The position numbers and the translations under genes are program-made. This document shows positions 55,098 to 64,000 of a stretch of 64,000 nucleotides of DNA, piece after piece. The notes under the pieces were generated by a model. It was not told where the DNA came from, ran no database searches, and was given only the letters and a program-made list of their open reading frames with translations. The stretch is from Kocuria massiliensis (GTDB lineage Bacteria; Actinomycetota; Actinomycetes; Actinomycetales; Micrococcaceae): NCBI RefSeq assembly GCF_900169715.1, contig NZ_LT835161.1, positions 1,355,590-1,419,589 on the forward strand, in the 5' to 3' direction. Within the stretch, counting starts at the first letter, position 1. The number at the start of each line of letters is the position of its first letter.

Positions 55098-55949
55098 ATG
55101 GGCTACATCACAGATCATTGGAGTCGACGCCGTCATGCGGCGCCGGCTGACCGTGAGAGGTCCGTCGATACTTCTGCCGGTTCGTGGGAGGGCGGACCCG
55201 ACGGCGTCCTCGTACTTCACGGATTTACGGGCTCCCCTCATAGCGTCAGGCCATGGGCGGAATCCTTTGCCGCGGCCGGGCTGGCGGTGGAAATGCCGCT
55301 CCTCCCCGGTCATGGAACCACGGTGGATGACATGTCCACGAGGACGTGGCACGAATGGGCCCAAGCCGTTGACGACGCGTACTGGCGGCTCAAGTCGCGC
55401 ACGGAACGCATCGCGGTTGCTGGGCTGTCCATGGGCGGTGCGTTGGCTCTTCACGTGGCGGCTCGACGCACGGTAGACGCGGTGGTCCTCGTCAATCCGG
55501 GGGTCATGGATCCCATGAAGCTCATGCCCGTCGCCCGATGGCTCGCGCCCCTCATCCCCACGGTCAAGGGTGTGGGAGACGATATCGCCCGGCCAGGCGT
55601 GACGGAAGGCTCCTACCCGGAGGCGCCATTGAAAGGCGCCGCGCAACTTCACCAGTTGATGAAGGAAGCGCGCAAAGTTCTCCCCGCCGTCACGGCACCC
55701 GTTCGGATCTATCGCTCCCTCACCGATCATGTGGTGACCGACGCGAGTCACGAATACCTCGTCGCTCATCTCCGGCCGGAACCGGAATTGATTCGGCTGA
55801 GTTCCAGCTATCACGTCGCCACACTGGACTACGACGCACCCACCATTTTTAGCGGCTCCCTCGATTTTCTCGCGAGTCACGGTTTCCGCCTCGCACGCCC
55901 GGGGAGCCATCTATTGGACGAAGAGCACGCACTAGAGAGGACCCCATGA
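55098..55949 (+). CDS. Alpha/beta-hydrolase, carboxylesterase/monoacylglycerol lipase type
   Basis: 283 residues. Oxyanion loop VLVLHGFTGSP (37-47), nucleophile Ser111 in GLSMGG, and the Asp210 (SLTDHV) and His239 (SYHVATLD) needed for the triad, in the order of Est30-type carboxylesterases. Its substrate is unknown; position before an acyl-CoA ligase suggests lipids or acylglycerols. A CAGAAT-like hexamer six bases before the ATG is a weak leaderless signal. It overlaps the next gene by four bases. Confidence 0.88.
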   Translation: MGYITDHWSRRRHAAPADRERSVDTSAGSWEGGPDGVLVLHGFTGSPHSVRPWAESFAAAGLAVEMPLLPGHGTTVDDMSTRTWHEWAQAVDDAYWRLKSRTERIAVAGLSMGGALALHVAARRTVDAVVLVNPGVMDPMKLMPVARWLAPLIPTVKGVGDDIARPGVTEGSYPEAPLKGAAQLHQLMKEARKVLPAVTAPVRIYRSLTDHVVTDASHEYLVAHLRPEPELIRLSSSYHVATLDYDAPTIFSGSLDFLASHGFRLARPGSHLLDEEHALERTP

Positions 55950-57784
55950 AATCGACGTCGGTCGAGCTCCATGAACGCTTCGATGAAAAGACCAATATCT
56001 CGGATCTCTTGGAGTCCAAGTTCCCGCACAAGGCGGACGAGCTGCTCTTCAAGGTCCAGCGCGCCGAAGGGGAATGGCAAGACATTACCGCCCGCCAGTT
56101 CCACGAACAGGTCGTGGCGGTGGCCAAAGGGCTCATCGCCGCGGGTATTAGCCCCGGTGACCGAGTGGGGATCATGTCGCGGACCCGCTACGAATGGGCC
56201 GTCATCGATTTCGGTATCGCCTACGCCGGTGGTGTTTCGGTGCCGGTGTACGAGACGTCGTCGCCGTCGCAGATTGCGTGGATTCTGGGAGACTCGGGTG
56301 CTCGCGCCGTCATTGTCGAGTCCCGTCAGCACAGTGCGGCCGTCCGGCGTGCCACCCAACACGCTGACCTTGCTGTGGAAAATGTATGGCAGATCGACGC
56401 CGCGGAGTCGGACCAAGCCTCACTGAGCGCTTTGAAGAAACTCGGCGCTTCGGTCGATGACTCTCAGCTGGAAGCCTCCCGCACCTCCCGGCGACTCGAC
56501 GATGCCGCGACGATCATCTACACCTCCGGCACCACCGGCAAACCCAAGGGTTGCCTCCTGAGCCACGCGAATTTCGTGAAACTGTGCGCCTCGGCGCGCC
56601 AAGCCATTCCCGAAGTGGCGAGCTCTCAGAATTCGACCTTGTTGTTCCTTCCTCTCGCCCACGTGTTTGCTCGCTATATCCATGTGTTGTCGATCGACGC
56701 CGGCGTCGTGGTCGGTCACTGCCCGGACCTGAAGCATCTGACCGGCGATATCAAGTCCTTCAGCCCCACCTTCCTCCTGGTGGTGCCTCGGGTCTTCGAG
56801 AAGATTTATAACGGGGCCAGAGCAACGGCGCACGACGCAAGCCGACTCAAGGGACGAATCTTCGATGCGGCCGAACGCATCGGAGTGAAATGGTCCGAAA
56901 CCGTCATGTCGGGCCGAAAGCCTTCTCCCCTGCTCGCTGGTCAATACGCCGTGGTCAACCGGCTCGTCTTCGCACAGCTGCGCGAAGCGATGGGCGGACG
57001 AGTTTCCTATGCGGTCTCCGGTGGCGGGCCCCTCGGGACGTATTTGGGGCACTTCTTCCATGCCGTGGGCATCAAGATTTTGGAAGGCTATGGCCTCACC
57101 GAAACCACGGCTCCCCTCACCGTGGGAACGGTCAAAGATTTTCAGATCGGCACGGTGGGTCCCCCACTACCCGGCACGGATATTCGCATTGCCGACGACG
57201 GTGAGGTGCTCTGCCGCGGTGTGGGAGTCATCGATCATTACCACGAGAATTCAGAAGCAGACGCGGATTCCTTCACGGAGGACGGTTGGTTTCGAACGGG
57301 CGACCTCGGGGAGTTGACCGATCGGGGCATGCTCAAAATTACCGGTCGCAAGAAAGAGATTCTGGTGACGGCGGGCGGAAAGAATGTGATTCCGGGGTTG
57401 GTCGAAGACGAGATTCGGAAGTCTCCCCTGGTGTCGCAGTGTGTCGTGATCGGTGACCAGCGGCCCTTCATTGCCGCACTGATCACGCTGGATGAGGAGA
57501 CTCTCCCTAAGCAACTCAGCGAGCTGGGCTTGGACTCCACCATGAGCCCTGAAGCCGCCGCCGAGTCCGAGGAGGTTCAGCACGCCGTCCAGGAGCTCAT
57601 CGACCGCGCCAATGACAACGTCTCCAAGGCCGAGTCGGTGCGAGCGTTCCGCATCATTCCGCAGGACTTCACCGAACAGTCCGGACACCTCACACCGTCC
57701 CTGAAGATTCGACGGCCCCAAATCATGAAGGACTACGCGGAGATCATCGACAGTATCTATGCGCAGAAGAAGCCCACGTCCTAA
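55946..57784 (+). CDS. Long-chain fatty acid-CoA ligase (AMP-binding)
   Basis: 612 residues. Activates fatty acids through an acyl-adenylate. P-loop-like TIIYTSGTTGKPKG (189-202), YGLTETTAP, GWFRTGDLGEL, and the C-terminal LKITGRKKEILVTAGGKNV. The length and motif spacing match the FadD/FACL type (FadD15-like in Actinobacteria), not short-chain acetyl-CoA synthetases. Overlaps the esterase gene by four bases (ATGA), so the pair is likely to release and activate the same acyl groups. Confidence 0.9.
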   Translation: MKSTSVELHERFDEKTNISDLLESKFPHKADELLFKVQRAEGEWQDITARQFHEQVVAVAKGLIAAGISPGDRVGIMSRTRYEWAVIDFGIAYAGGVSVPVYETSSPSQIAWILGDSGARAVIVESRQHSAAVRRATQHADLAVENVWQIDAAESDQASLSALKKLGASVDDSQLEASRTSRRLDDAATIIYTSGTTGKPKGCLLSHANFVKLCASARQAIPEVASSQNSTLLFLPLAHVFARYIHVLSIDAGVVVGHCPDLKHLTGDIKSFSPTFLLVVPRVFEKIYNGARATAHDASRLKGRIFDAAERIGVKWSETVMSGRKPSPLLAGQYAVVNRLVFAQLREAMGGRVSYAVSGGGPLGTYLGHFFHAVGIKILEGYGLTETTAPLTVGTVKDFQIGTVGPPLPGTDIRIADDGEVLCRGVGVIDHYHENSEADADSFTEDGWFRTGDLGELTDRGMLKITGRKKEILVTAGGKNVIPGLVEDEIRKSPLVSQCVVIGDQRPFIAALITLDEETLPKQLSELGLDSTMSPEAAAESEEVQHAVQELIDRANDNVSKAESVRAFRIIPQDFTEQSGHLTPSLKIRRPQIMKDYAEIIDSIYAQKKPTS

Positions 57785-57792
57785 GGGCACGA

Positions 57793-57836
57793 AACCCACA
57801 GGAGGGGCGGGATAATTCCCGCCCCTCCTGTGGGTT
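57793..57836. terminator. Very strong convergent terminator
   Basis: A perfect 19-bp stem (57793-57811 with 57818-57836) and six-base loop, between the acyl-CoA ligase and mtr genes. The longest perfect stem in the window. Confidence 0.9.
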
Positions 57837-57862
57837 AACTGACGAACTCCTCTGAACCGGCG

Positions 57863-59287
57863 TCAGTTACCAGGGACGTCCAAGCCCAGGAGCGCGTTCT
57901 CCACGACCTCCGTCAACGCGGGGTGAATCCAGAATTGTCCGCGAGCCATCTCGTGGGCCGTCAGGCCGAAGCTCATGGCCTGGATCAGTGGCTGGATCAA
58001 CATGGATGATTCGGTACCGATCAGGTGAGCCCCGAGCAGTTCCCCGGTGTCCTTTCGGGCGACCAGCTTGACGAACCCAACGTGGTCCTCCATGGCCCAG
58101 CCGTACGCGACATCTCCAAAGTCCTGGATTTTGACGCTGATCTCAAAGCCCTCGGTTTGAGCCTTTTCCCGAGCCTCAGACTCCGTCAGACCGACGGCCG
58201 CGATTTGAGGATTGGTGAAAACAGCATGAGGAACGAATCGCTGATCCGTCGAGCGCAGATCCTCCGGGTGATGAATATTGTGCTGCACCGTGCGCTCTTG
58301 GGCATTGGCCAGGTGCTTCAACTGGATCTCCGAGCTGACGTCACCCAAGGCCCAGAGCCCGGGCACCGGTTGTCCTCCGGAAAGCACCCGCTGGTATTCG
58401 TCAACGGATAGCACGCCGTTGTCCACGTCCAGCCCAACCGATTCCGCGCCCAGGCTGTCGACGTTCGATACACGTCCCGTCGCGACCAGCACGACGTCGG
58501 CGGTTTCCGTGGTCGTCGAATTTCCTTCACGAAGGGTCACGCTTAAAGCGCCGTCGACCTGCTCGATCGCGTCAATGCCGGTGTTCAACCGCACATCCCA
58601 CTGTTGGCCCGCAACCTCGGCGAACCTCGTGGCGACGTCGGCGTCATGTTCACGCAATACCCGCTCTGACCGATTAGCCTGAATCACCTCTGATCCCAGG
58701 CCGGAGAAGATGCCCGCAAATTCTGCGGCAATGAATCCACCGCCCACAATGACGACTCGCTTGGGGAGCTCCTCGATCCGCATGATGGTGTCGGAGGTGT
58801 GAACCCCAGGGAGGTCTATCCCTGGGATATTCGGGCGCACCGCACGAGACCCTGCCGCGATGACGACGTGGCGTCCTCGAACCCGCTGTCCCGAGGCAGT
58901 CACCAGCGTGTGCGGGTCCTGGAACGTGGCGTACTCGCTATAGAGGTCGACGTTCTCGAGCCCCTCTCGGTATTCCTTGCCGCTCTCGGAAATGGCATCA
59001 ATACGACCAAAAATCCTGTCACGGATTTCCCGCCAGCGAACCTGCTGACGTTCCATCGTGACGCCCAGCGCGTCGATCTCCAGACCGTGCCGGGCCGTCG
59101 TCGCCGGGTAAGCAAACATTTTGGTCGGTATGCAACCGCGGTTCAGGCAGGTGCCTCCGAAGACACCTCCATCGATGATGGCGGCCTTCTTGTCACGCCA
59201 TTCGTGGTTGATCAGGCTGTTTCCCGAGCCAGACCCCACCACGACCACGTCATACTCGTGGACCTCTTGATTGTCATGATCTGCCAT
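57863..59287 (-). CDS. mtr: Mycothione reductase
   Basis: 474 residues. FAD- and NADPH-dependent flavoprotein disulfide reductase that restores mycothiol, the Actinobacterial low-molecular-weight thiol. FAD-binding VVVVGSGSGNS, redox-active Cys47/Cys52 (GGTCLNRGCIPTK), the NADPH fold VVIVGGGFIAAEFAG, and the C-terminal HPALTEVVENALLGL that carries the catalytic His-Glu. The lysine-free GSGSGNSLINHEW start and spacing fit Mtr better than glutathione or lipoamide reductases. GAGGAGA precedes the ATG. Confidence 0.92.
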   Translation of the reverse strand: MADHDNQEVHEYDVVVVGSGSGNSLINHEWRDKKAAIIDGGVFGGTCLNRGCIPTKMFAYPATTARHGLEIDALGVTMERQQVRWREIRDRIFGRIDAISESGKEYREGLENVDLYSEYATFQDPHTLVTASGQRVRGRHVVIAAGSRAVRPNIPGIDLPGVHTSDTIMRIEELPKRVVIVGGGFIAAEFAGIFSGLGSEVIQANRSERVLREHDADVATRFAEVAGQQWDVRLNTGIDAIEQVDGALSVTLREGNSTTTETADVVLVATGRVSNVDSLGAESVGLDVDNGVLSVDEYQRVLSGGQPVPGLWALGDVSSEIQLKHLANAQERTVQHNIHHPEDLRSTDQRFVPHAVFTNPQIAAVGLTESEAREKAQTEGFEISVKIQDFGDVAYGWAMEDHVGFVKLVARKDTGELLGAHLIGTESSMLIQPLIQAMSFGLTAHEMARGQFWIHPALTEVVENALLGLDVPGN

Positions 59288-59368
59288 GCTGTCTCCTCAT
59301 TTCAGAATTCACCATATGCGGGGCACCATGCATTATTCCGGCCTCGCGAGCGTCTACCGCATAAAACA

Positions 59369-59408
59369 TGGCGGGCCACGGCTTCATTCCCGAAGCCATG
59401 ACCCGCCA
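59369..59408 (-). terminator. Terminator after pyc
   Basis: 17-base arms with two mismatches (59369-59385 with 59392-59408), six-base loop, and TTTTAT directly after the stem on the minus strand. Confidence 0.8.
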
Positions 59409-59435
59409 CGTCGTCATTCCCTCATCACGGAACCG

Positions 59436-62400
59436 TTAGGAATCGATGGTGATCACGAGGTCTCCGCCGGCCACCTGCCGTACGTCGTTGAAGAGAACGC
59501 GACCAACCGTGCCTGAGGTCGTCGCCGTGATGGAAGCCTCCATCTTCATCGCTTCGATGGTCGCAACTTGGTCACCCTCCTTGACCTGGTCCCCTTCCGA
59601 GACGGTGATGGTGACGGCGCCCGCGAACGGAGCCGCGACGTGTCCCGGTGTCGAGGGGTCAGCCTTCTCCGCAGCCTGTACCGAGGACTCAACCGACTCA
59701 TCGCGGACGTCAATGGAACGCTGCTGACCGTTGAGGGTGCACATCACCGTTCGGTAGCCCTTGTCGTTGGGCTCCGAGATGGCCTGCATCGTCGCGAGCA
59801 GACGCACTCCCTTGCCCAAGGAAATGACGTGTTCGCGCCCTTCCATCATCCCGTAGAGGTAATCGCGGGTATGCAAGACAGAGACGTCGCCGAATTCGTC
59901 GACCGTCGCCTGGAAGTCCTTGGTTGGCCCCGGGAACAACAAGCGGTTCAAGGTGTCTCGTCGAGTCTGCGAATCGCCCTGCAGGTTTTTCTTGTCGTCG
60001 TCCGAGATCTCCGTAATCGACGGAGTGGAACGGCGTCCTTCCAACGCCTTGGTCCGGAAAGGCTCCGGCCATCCGGCCGGCGGCGTTCCCAACTCGCCGT
60101 TGAGGAAGCTGATCACGGATTCCGGAATATCGAATTTCTGGGGGTTGGCCTCGAACTCCTCGGGATCCACCTTCATGCCCACCAATTGGAGGGCGAGGTC
60201 TCCCACGACCTTCGAGGATGGAGTCACTTTGACGATGTTTCCCAACATCCTGTTGGCGGCCGTGTAGGTGTTTTCAATCTCTTCGAAGTGTTCCTCCAGG
60301 CCCAAAGCGATCGCCTGTTGGCGCAAGTTCGTCAATTGTCCGCCGGGAATCTCATGCTGATACACCCGGCCCGTGGGAGAAGAGAGCCCCTTCTCGAATG
60401 GGGCGTAAATCGCCCGCAAGGACTCCCAGTACGGTTCCAGGGACGACACGGCGTCGAGGTCCAAGCCGGTGTCCCGATCCGTATGTGCCAACGCCGCGAC
60501 CAGGGCAGATTCGGACGGCTGGCTGGTTGTGCCCGCCATGGATGCCACGGCGACGTCCACGGCATCGACCCCCGCTTCGGAGGCGGCCAAGAGCGTCGCA
60601 AGTTGGCCACCGGCCGTGTCGTGCGTGTGCAGGTGGACCGGCACGTCGGCAAACTTTTCCCGCAAGGCCGAGACCAGGCGGCGAGCGGCTTCCGGACGCA
60701 GCAGACCCGCCATGTCCTTGATGGCGAGAATATGAGCGCCCGCGTCCACGATCTCCTGCGCCAACCCCAGGTAGTAGTCGAGGGTGTAGACCTTCTCCTC
60801 CGGGTCCAGAAGGTTGCCGGTGTAGCACATTGCCACCTCGGCAACCGCGGTTCCCGTCTCACGAACCGCACGAATCGCCGGTTCCATCTGCGAGACATCG
60901 TTGAGTGCGTCAAAGATGCGGAAAATGTCGACGCCGGTTTCCGCCGCCTCCTGCACGAAGGCGTCGGTGACCTCGGTCGGGTACGGGGTGTAACCCACCG
61001 TGTTTCGCCCACGAAGCAACATCTGGATCGGGATATTGGGCATCGCGGCACGCAACAGACGCAATCGCTCCCAGGGGTCTTCACCCAAGAATCGCAGCGC
61101 GACGTCGTAGGTGGCCCCGCCCCACGCCTCGACGGAGAACAGCTCAGGGGTCACGTGGGCGACGGCGGGCGCGGCAGCGAGCAGGTCACGGGTGCGAATC
61201 CGGGTAGCGAGCAACGACTGGTGGGCGTCCCGGAAGGTCGTATCCGTCACGGCCAGAGGCTTGTAATCCCGTAGGGCTTTCGCGAATCCCTCCGGTCCCA
61301 GCTGCTGAAGCTTCTGACGCCAGCCTTCAGGCGGAACCTGTCCCGGATCGTCAAAGGGACTGCGGAACGGCTCTTCGACCTTGTCCCCGGGGAAACGCGG
61401 CAATTTGGTGCGCGGATCAATTCCCTCGATGCGCGGCCCATTCGGCTGATTCACCGTGACGTTGGCCAGGTAGGTCAACGCCTTGGTGCCACGGTCCGAA
61501 GAATGCTTCTTCGTCAACAACTCGGGGTGCTCATCAATGAACGGAGTAGAAACATCCCCGGCTTGGAATACCGGGTCTTCCAAGACCGCCAAAATAAAGG
61601 GAATATTGGTCGCCACGCCGCGGATGCGGAACTCGGCAAGCGCGCGTTGCGCCCTTTGGACCGCCGTCGTGAAGTCTTTACCCCGGCAGGTGACCTTGCA
61701 CAGCATGGAGTCGAAGTGCGGCGAGATTTCAGCGCCCGCGTAGACGGTGCCGCCGTCCAATCGGACGCCCGCGCCGCCTGCGGAACGGTACGCGCTGATC
61801 TTCCCGACGTCGGGCCGGAACCCGTTCGCTGGGTCCTCGGTGGTGATGCGGCATTGCAACGCGGCACCCCGAACGCGCAGGGTCTCTTGGCTGATGCCGA
61901 GCTCTGGGAGGGTCTCGCCAGCGGCAATCCGCATCTGTGCCTGGACCAGGTCGATGTCCGTAATCTCTTCGGTCACGGTGTGCTCGACCTGAATCCGGGG
62001 GTTCATTTCGATAAAGACGTGTTCACCGGCTCGTTCACCGGCGGTATCGACCAGGAACTCGACGGTACCCGCGTTGACGTAGCCCAGTTCCTTCGCGAAT
62101 TTCACGGCATCGCGGTACAGGGCCTGACGAATGTTCTCATCGAGATGCGGGGCGGGCGCAATCTCCACGACCTTCTGGTGACGCCGCTGCAACGAGCAGT
62201 CTCGCTCAAATAAGTGGACGACGTTCCCCTCAGCGTCGGCCAGAATTTGCACCTCAATGTGCCGGGGCCGGAGCACGGCCTGCTCCAGGAATACGGTCGG
62301 ATCGCCAAAGGCAGTTTCGGCTTCACGCATGGCGGCGGACAGCTTATCGGGAAGTTCTTCCCGGGAGTCGACGCGGCGCATTCCTCGACCGCCGCCACCG

Positions 62401-62882
62401 GCCACAGCTTTGACGAAGATGGGAAAACCGATCTCGTCTGCCTCGGCCAACAATTTCTCTTTGTCGGCAGACGGCTCGGTGGAATCCAGCACGGGGATTC
62501 CCGCACGTCGGGCGGCCCTGAGTGCCTCAACCTTATTTCCCGCCAGATCGAGGACGTCCGCGGGAGGACCGATGAAAGTAATTCCGGCTTCTTTTGCGGC
62601 CTCCGGCAACCGAGGGTTCTCGGACAGGAATCCGTACCCCGGATAGATGGCGTCGACTCCCGCTTCTTGGGCGACGCGAATTATCTCGTCAACATCCAGG
62701 TAAGCACGAACGGGATGCCCTTCTTCGCCAATGGGATACGCCTCATCCGCCTGCTGACGGTGAATTGAATGGCGGTCTTCGAAGGGGAAGACGCCTACGG
62801 TTTTGGCGCCTAGCTCATACGCGGATCGGTATGCGCGGATCGCAATTTCGCCACGGTTGGCGACCAGGATCTTGGAGAACAT
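59436..62882 (-). CDS. pyc: Pyruvate carboxylase
   Basis: 1148 residues. Makes oxaloacetate from pyruvate and bicarbonate to refill the citric acid cycle. Domains in order: biotin carboxylase (MFSKILVANRGEIAIRA, GGGGRGMRR ATP loop), carboxyltransferase (DTTFRDAHQSLLATR, MLLRGRNTVGY), and a C-terminal biotin carrier with AMKMEA, biotin on Lys1113. All fused in one chain. The start at 62882 is chosen because the family motif begins there; an in-frame start at 62951 adds 23 unrelated residues. No good ribosome site is visible. Confidence 0.96.
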   Translation of the reverse strand: MFSKILVANRGEIAIRAYRSAYELGAKTVGVFPFEDRHSIHRQQADEAYPIGEEGHPVRAYLDVDEIIRVAQEAGVDAIYPGYGFLSENPRLPEAAKEAGITFIGPPADVLDLAGNKVEALRAARRAGIPVLDSTEPSADKEKLLAEADEIGFPIFVKAVAGGGGRGMRRVDSREELPDKLSAAMREAETAFGDPTVFLEQAVLRPRHIEVQILADAEGNVVHLFERDCSLQRRHQKVVEIAPAPHLDENIRQALYRDAVKFAKELGYVNAGTVEFLVDTAGERAGEHVFIEMNPRIQVEHTVTEEITDIDLVQAQMRIAAGETLPELGISQETLRVRGAALQCRITTEDPANGFRPDVGKISAYRSAGGAGVRLDGGTVYAGAEISPHFDSMLCKVTCRGKDFTTAVQRAQRALAEFRIRGVATNIPFILAVLEDPVFQAGDVSTPFIDEHPELLTKKHSSDRGTKALTYLANVTVNQPNGPRIEGIDPRTKLPRFPGDKVEEPFRSPFDDPGQVPPEGWRQKLQQLGPEGFAKALRDYKPLAVTDTTFRDAHQSLLATRIRTRDLLAAAPAVAHVTPELFSVEAWGGATYDVALRFLGEDPWERLRLLRAAMPNIPIQMLLRGRNTVGYTPYPTEVTDAFVQEAAETGVDIFRIFDALNDVSQMEPAIRAVRETGTAVAEVAMCYTGNLLDPEEKVYTLDYYLGLAQEIVDAGAHILAIKDMAGLLRPEAARRLVSALREKFADVPVHLHTHDTAGGQLATLLAASEAGVDAVDVAVASMAGTTSQPSESALVAALAHTDRDTGLDLDAVSSLEPYWESLRAIYAPFEKGLSSPTGRVYQHEIPGGQLTNLRQQAIALGLEEHFEEIENTYTAANRMLGNIVKVTPSSKVVGDLALQLVGMKVDPEEFEANPQKFDIPESVISFLNGELGTPPAGWPEPFRTKALEGRRSTPSITEISDDDKKNLQGDSQTRRDTLNRLLFPGPTKDFQATVDEFGDVSVLHTRDYLYGMMEGREHVISLGKGVRLLATMQAISEPNDKGYRTVMCTLNGQQRSIDVRDESVESSVQAAEKADPSTPGHVAAPFAGAVTITVSEGDQVKEGDQVATIEAMKMEASITATTSGTVGRVLFNDVRQVAGGDLVITIDS

Positions 62883-62945
62883 TGATAACCGTTTCCGCCC
62901 GCAACTCACGATTTTCGTGGCGTTCCGGGCTTGTCTGGACGATGA

Positions 62946-62976
62946 GAGCACGGTGCTCGTCGTCTTTCATATCTTA
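62946..62976 (-). promoter_or_regulatory. pyc leader with hairpin and -10 candidate
   Basis: Minus-strand TAAGAT (62971-62976) is a -10 candidate about 90 bases before pyc, and the palindrome GAGCAC-g-GTGCTC (62946-62958) would lie at the start of the leader. Confidence 0.35.
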
Positions 62977-63109
62977 CGGACTCTGGTGTGATTCCTAACT
63001 TAGGCGACCAATCTGCAACGGCGAAGTCTGTGACCTGGTAGACGTCAATTTTCTACGCGACGTCGCTTCCCGGTGCGTCTTTCCGGCATGTCAAGACTTC
63101 GTCGATGGA

Positions 63110-63115
63110 TATGAT
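63110..63115 (+). promoter_or_regulatory. -10 element of the ParA-like gene
   Basis: TATGAT lies 40 bases before the GTG at 63156, after weak -35 sequence. It overlaps an upstream in-frame start (63105), which argues for the shorter protein. Confidence 0.4.
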
Positions 63116-63155
63116 GGGTGTGAATTTCCCATCTCCAAGCCATCGCGAGGTATGT

Positions 63156-63953
63156 GTGACGCAGGTTGTCAGTATCAGCTCCCTGAAGGGCGGGGTTGGA
63201 AAGACCTCAGTCACCCTGGGATTGGCTTCGGCCGCCGCCGCGCGTGGGCTGAGCACCCTCGTCGTGGATCTCGACCCACACGGTGATGCCAGCACGGGGC
63301 TGGCGGTGTCCACTCACACCTCCGCGGGATCCGATGCCGCCACCGTTCTCCGGACCCCCAAACGCCGGTCCGTTGAGGCCGCGTGTGTACCCGCAGGGTG
63401 GTCCACCACCCGCGCTTCGGGACGACGCCCGCGTCTGGACGTCGTCGTCGGCTCCTCCGGATCCGTGACCTTCGATCATCTTCCGCCGACGCGAAAAAAC
63501 CTCAGCCGTTTGCGGACCGCATTGCAGGGAACAACCCGTTACGACCTCGTCCTCATCGATTGCCCACCCACGTTGAACACCCTCACGATGATCGCCTGGG
63601 CGGCCTCAGAAAAGGTCCTCGCCGTCGCGGAGCCCAGCCTGTTCTCGGTGGCCGGCACGGAACGCACCATGCGAGCCATCGCCCGTTTCGAATCCGAGAA
63701 CGAATTCAAGGTTCAGGCCGCCAGCGTCGTCGTCAATAAGGTGCAGTCGGACTCGGCCGAACACCAATACCGCATCGAAGAATTGCAAGGCATGTTCGGC
63801 AAACTCGTGGTTTCTCCTACCATCAACGACGCCGCCGTGTGGCAACAGATTCAGGGGTCGGCCTCCCCCGTTCATTCGTGGTCCGGCGATGAATCGGCGG
63901 TCGCCATGGCTCAGGCCTTCGACACGATTCTGGGCGGCCTCATTTCGGCCTAA
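63156..63953 (+). CDS. ParA/MinD-family ATPase
   Basis: 265 residues. Deviant Walker A KGGVGKTS close to the N terminus, VVDLDPHGDAS (Walker A'), and LVLIDCPPTLNTL (Walker B), the ParA/Soj layout. No partner parB is next to it within the window, so whether it moves chromosomes, protein assemblies or something else is open. The start is placed at the GTG 63156, preceded by GAGG, since upstream codons overlap the -10. It lies divergent from pyc. Confidence 0.88.
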   Translation: MTQVVSISSLKGGVGKTSVTLGLASAAAARGLSTLVVDLDPHGDASTGLAVSTHTSAGSDAATVLRTPKRRSVEAACVPAGWSTTRASGRRPRLDVVVGSSGSVTFDHLPPTRKNLSRLRTALQGTTRYDLVLIDCPPTLNTLTMIAWAASEKVLAVAEPSLFSVAGTERTMRAIARFESENEFKVQAASVVVNKVQSDSAEHQYRIEELQGMFGKLVVSPTINDAAVWQQIQGSASPVHSWSGDESAVAMAQAFDTILGGLISA

Positions 63954-64000
63954 GCAAACCTCTCGCATCGGGGAAACCCGGGTGATGACACGACGACACA

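Noticed and set aside
59568-61274. Plus-strand open frame of about 568 codons antisense to pyc
   Set aside because: An antisense shadow with no recognisable domains; pyc is unambiguous on the minus strand.
1-64000. CRISPR arrays, tRNA or rRNA genes, insertion sequences, prophage
   Set aside because: No direct-repeat/spacer arrays, cloverleaf-like or transposase sequences were recognised on either strand; a tRNAscan or IS search could still find a divergent one.

Overview
The window is GC-rich (roughly 60% by eye), gene-dense chromosomal DNA from a high-GC Gram-positive bacterium, most likely a member of the Micrococcaceae (Arthrobacter/Micrococcus-like). Pointers are mycothione reductase, PknL with the Rv2175c-type protein, the Actinobacterial dcw order ending ftsQ-ftsZ-pgeF-yggS-sepF-yggT-divIVA without ftsA, GlnE with two glutamine synthetases, polyphosphate glucokinase, class II DAHP synthase, and a MurE whose motif points to an L-lysine-type wall. 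No rRNA, tRNA, CRISPR array, prophage or insertion sequence was recognised.

Layout. 1-8.9 kb: 2-oxoacid dehydrogenase E2 (5' end cut by the window), a small membrane protein, a membrane pseudokinase, lipB-lipA (which supply the lipoyl groups E2 needs), a DUF4191 and an RDD membrane protein, and glnA1 with a GlnR-like operator. 8.9-11.2 kb: the most accessory-looking stretch, with an AT-richer secreted protein carrying a Kunitz-STI-like motif, a DUF7882-like protein and a CBS-domain-less cystathionine beta-synthase-like enzyme. 11.2-18.8 kb: glnA2-glnE, panB, a small SPOR-like protein, map, polyphosphate glucokinase. 18.9-26.1 kb: lspA-rluD-dnaE-hisD-nrdR. 26.2-47.2 kb: the cell-division/cell-wall cluster, all on the minus strand, read mraZ-rsmH-ftsL-ftsI-murE-murF-mraY-murD-ftsW-murG-murC-ftsQ-ftsZ, then pgeF-yggS-sepF-yggT-divIVA behind a strong terminator. 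47.5-54 kb: DUF3040, dinB, a polyprenyl diphosphate synthase, an Rv2175c-type regulator divergent from pknL, aroG. 54-64 kb: a plsC-type acyltransferase divergent from an esterase-acyl-CoA ligase pair, mtr, pyc and a ParA-type ATPase.

The most instructive pattern is transcriptional. At least nine genes carry a TANNNT -10 element ending exactly 6 or 7 bases before the start codon, the signature of leaderless transcription, and this moves the likely starts of dnaE, pknL and panB. Other regulatory signals are a four-half-site GlnR box before glnA1, three 10-bp-phased GTGGAG-type MraZ boxes before mraZ, and a duplicated inverted-repeat element before ftsZ. Almost everything else is conserved housekeeping; I did not find a clearly new multi-gene system. 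The best candidates for something undescribed are the secreted Kunitz-like protein, the pseudokinase with its extracytoplasmic domain, and the ftsZ upstream element pair.
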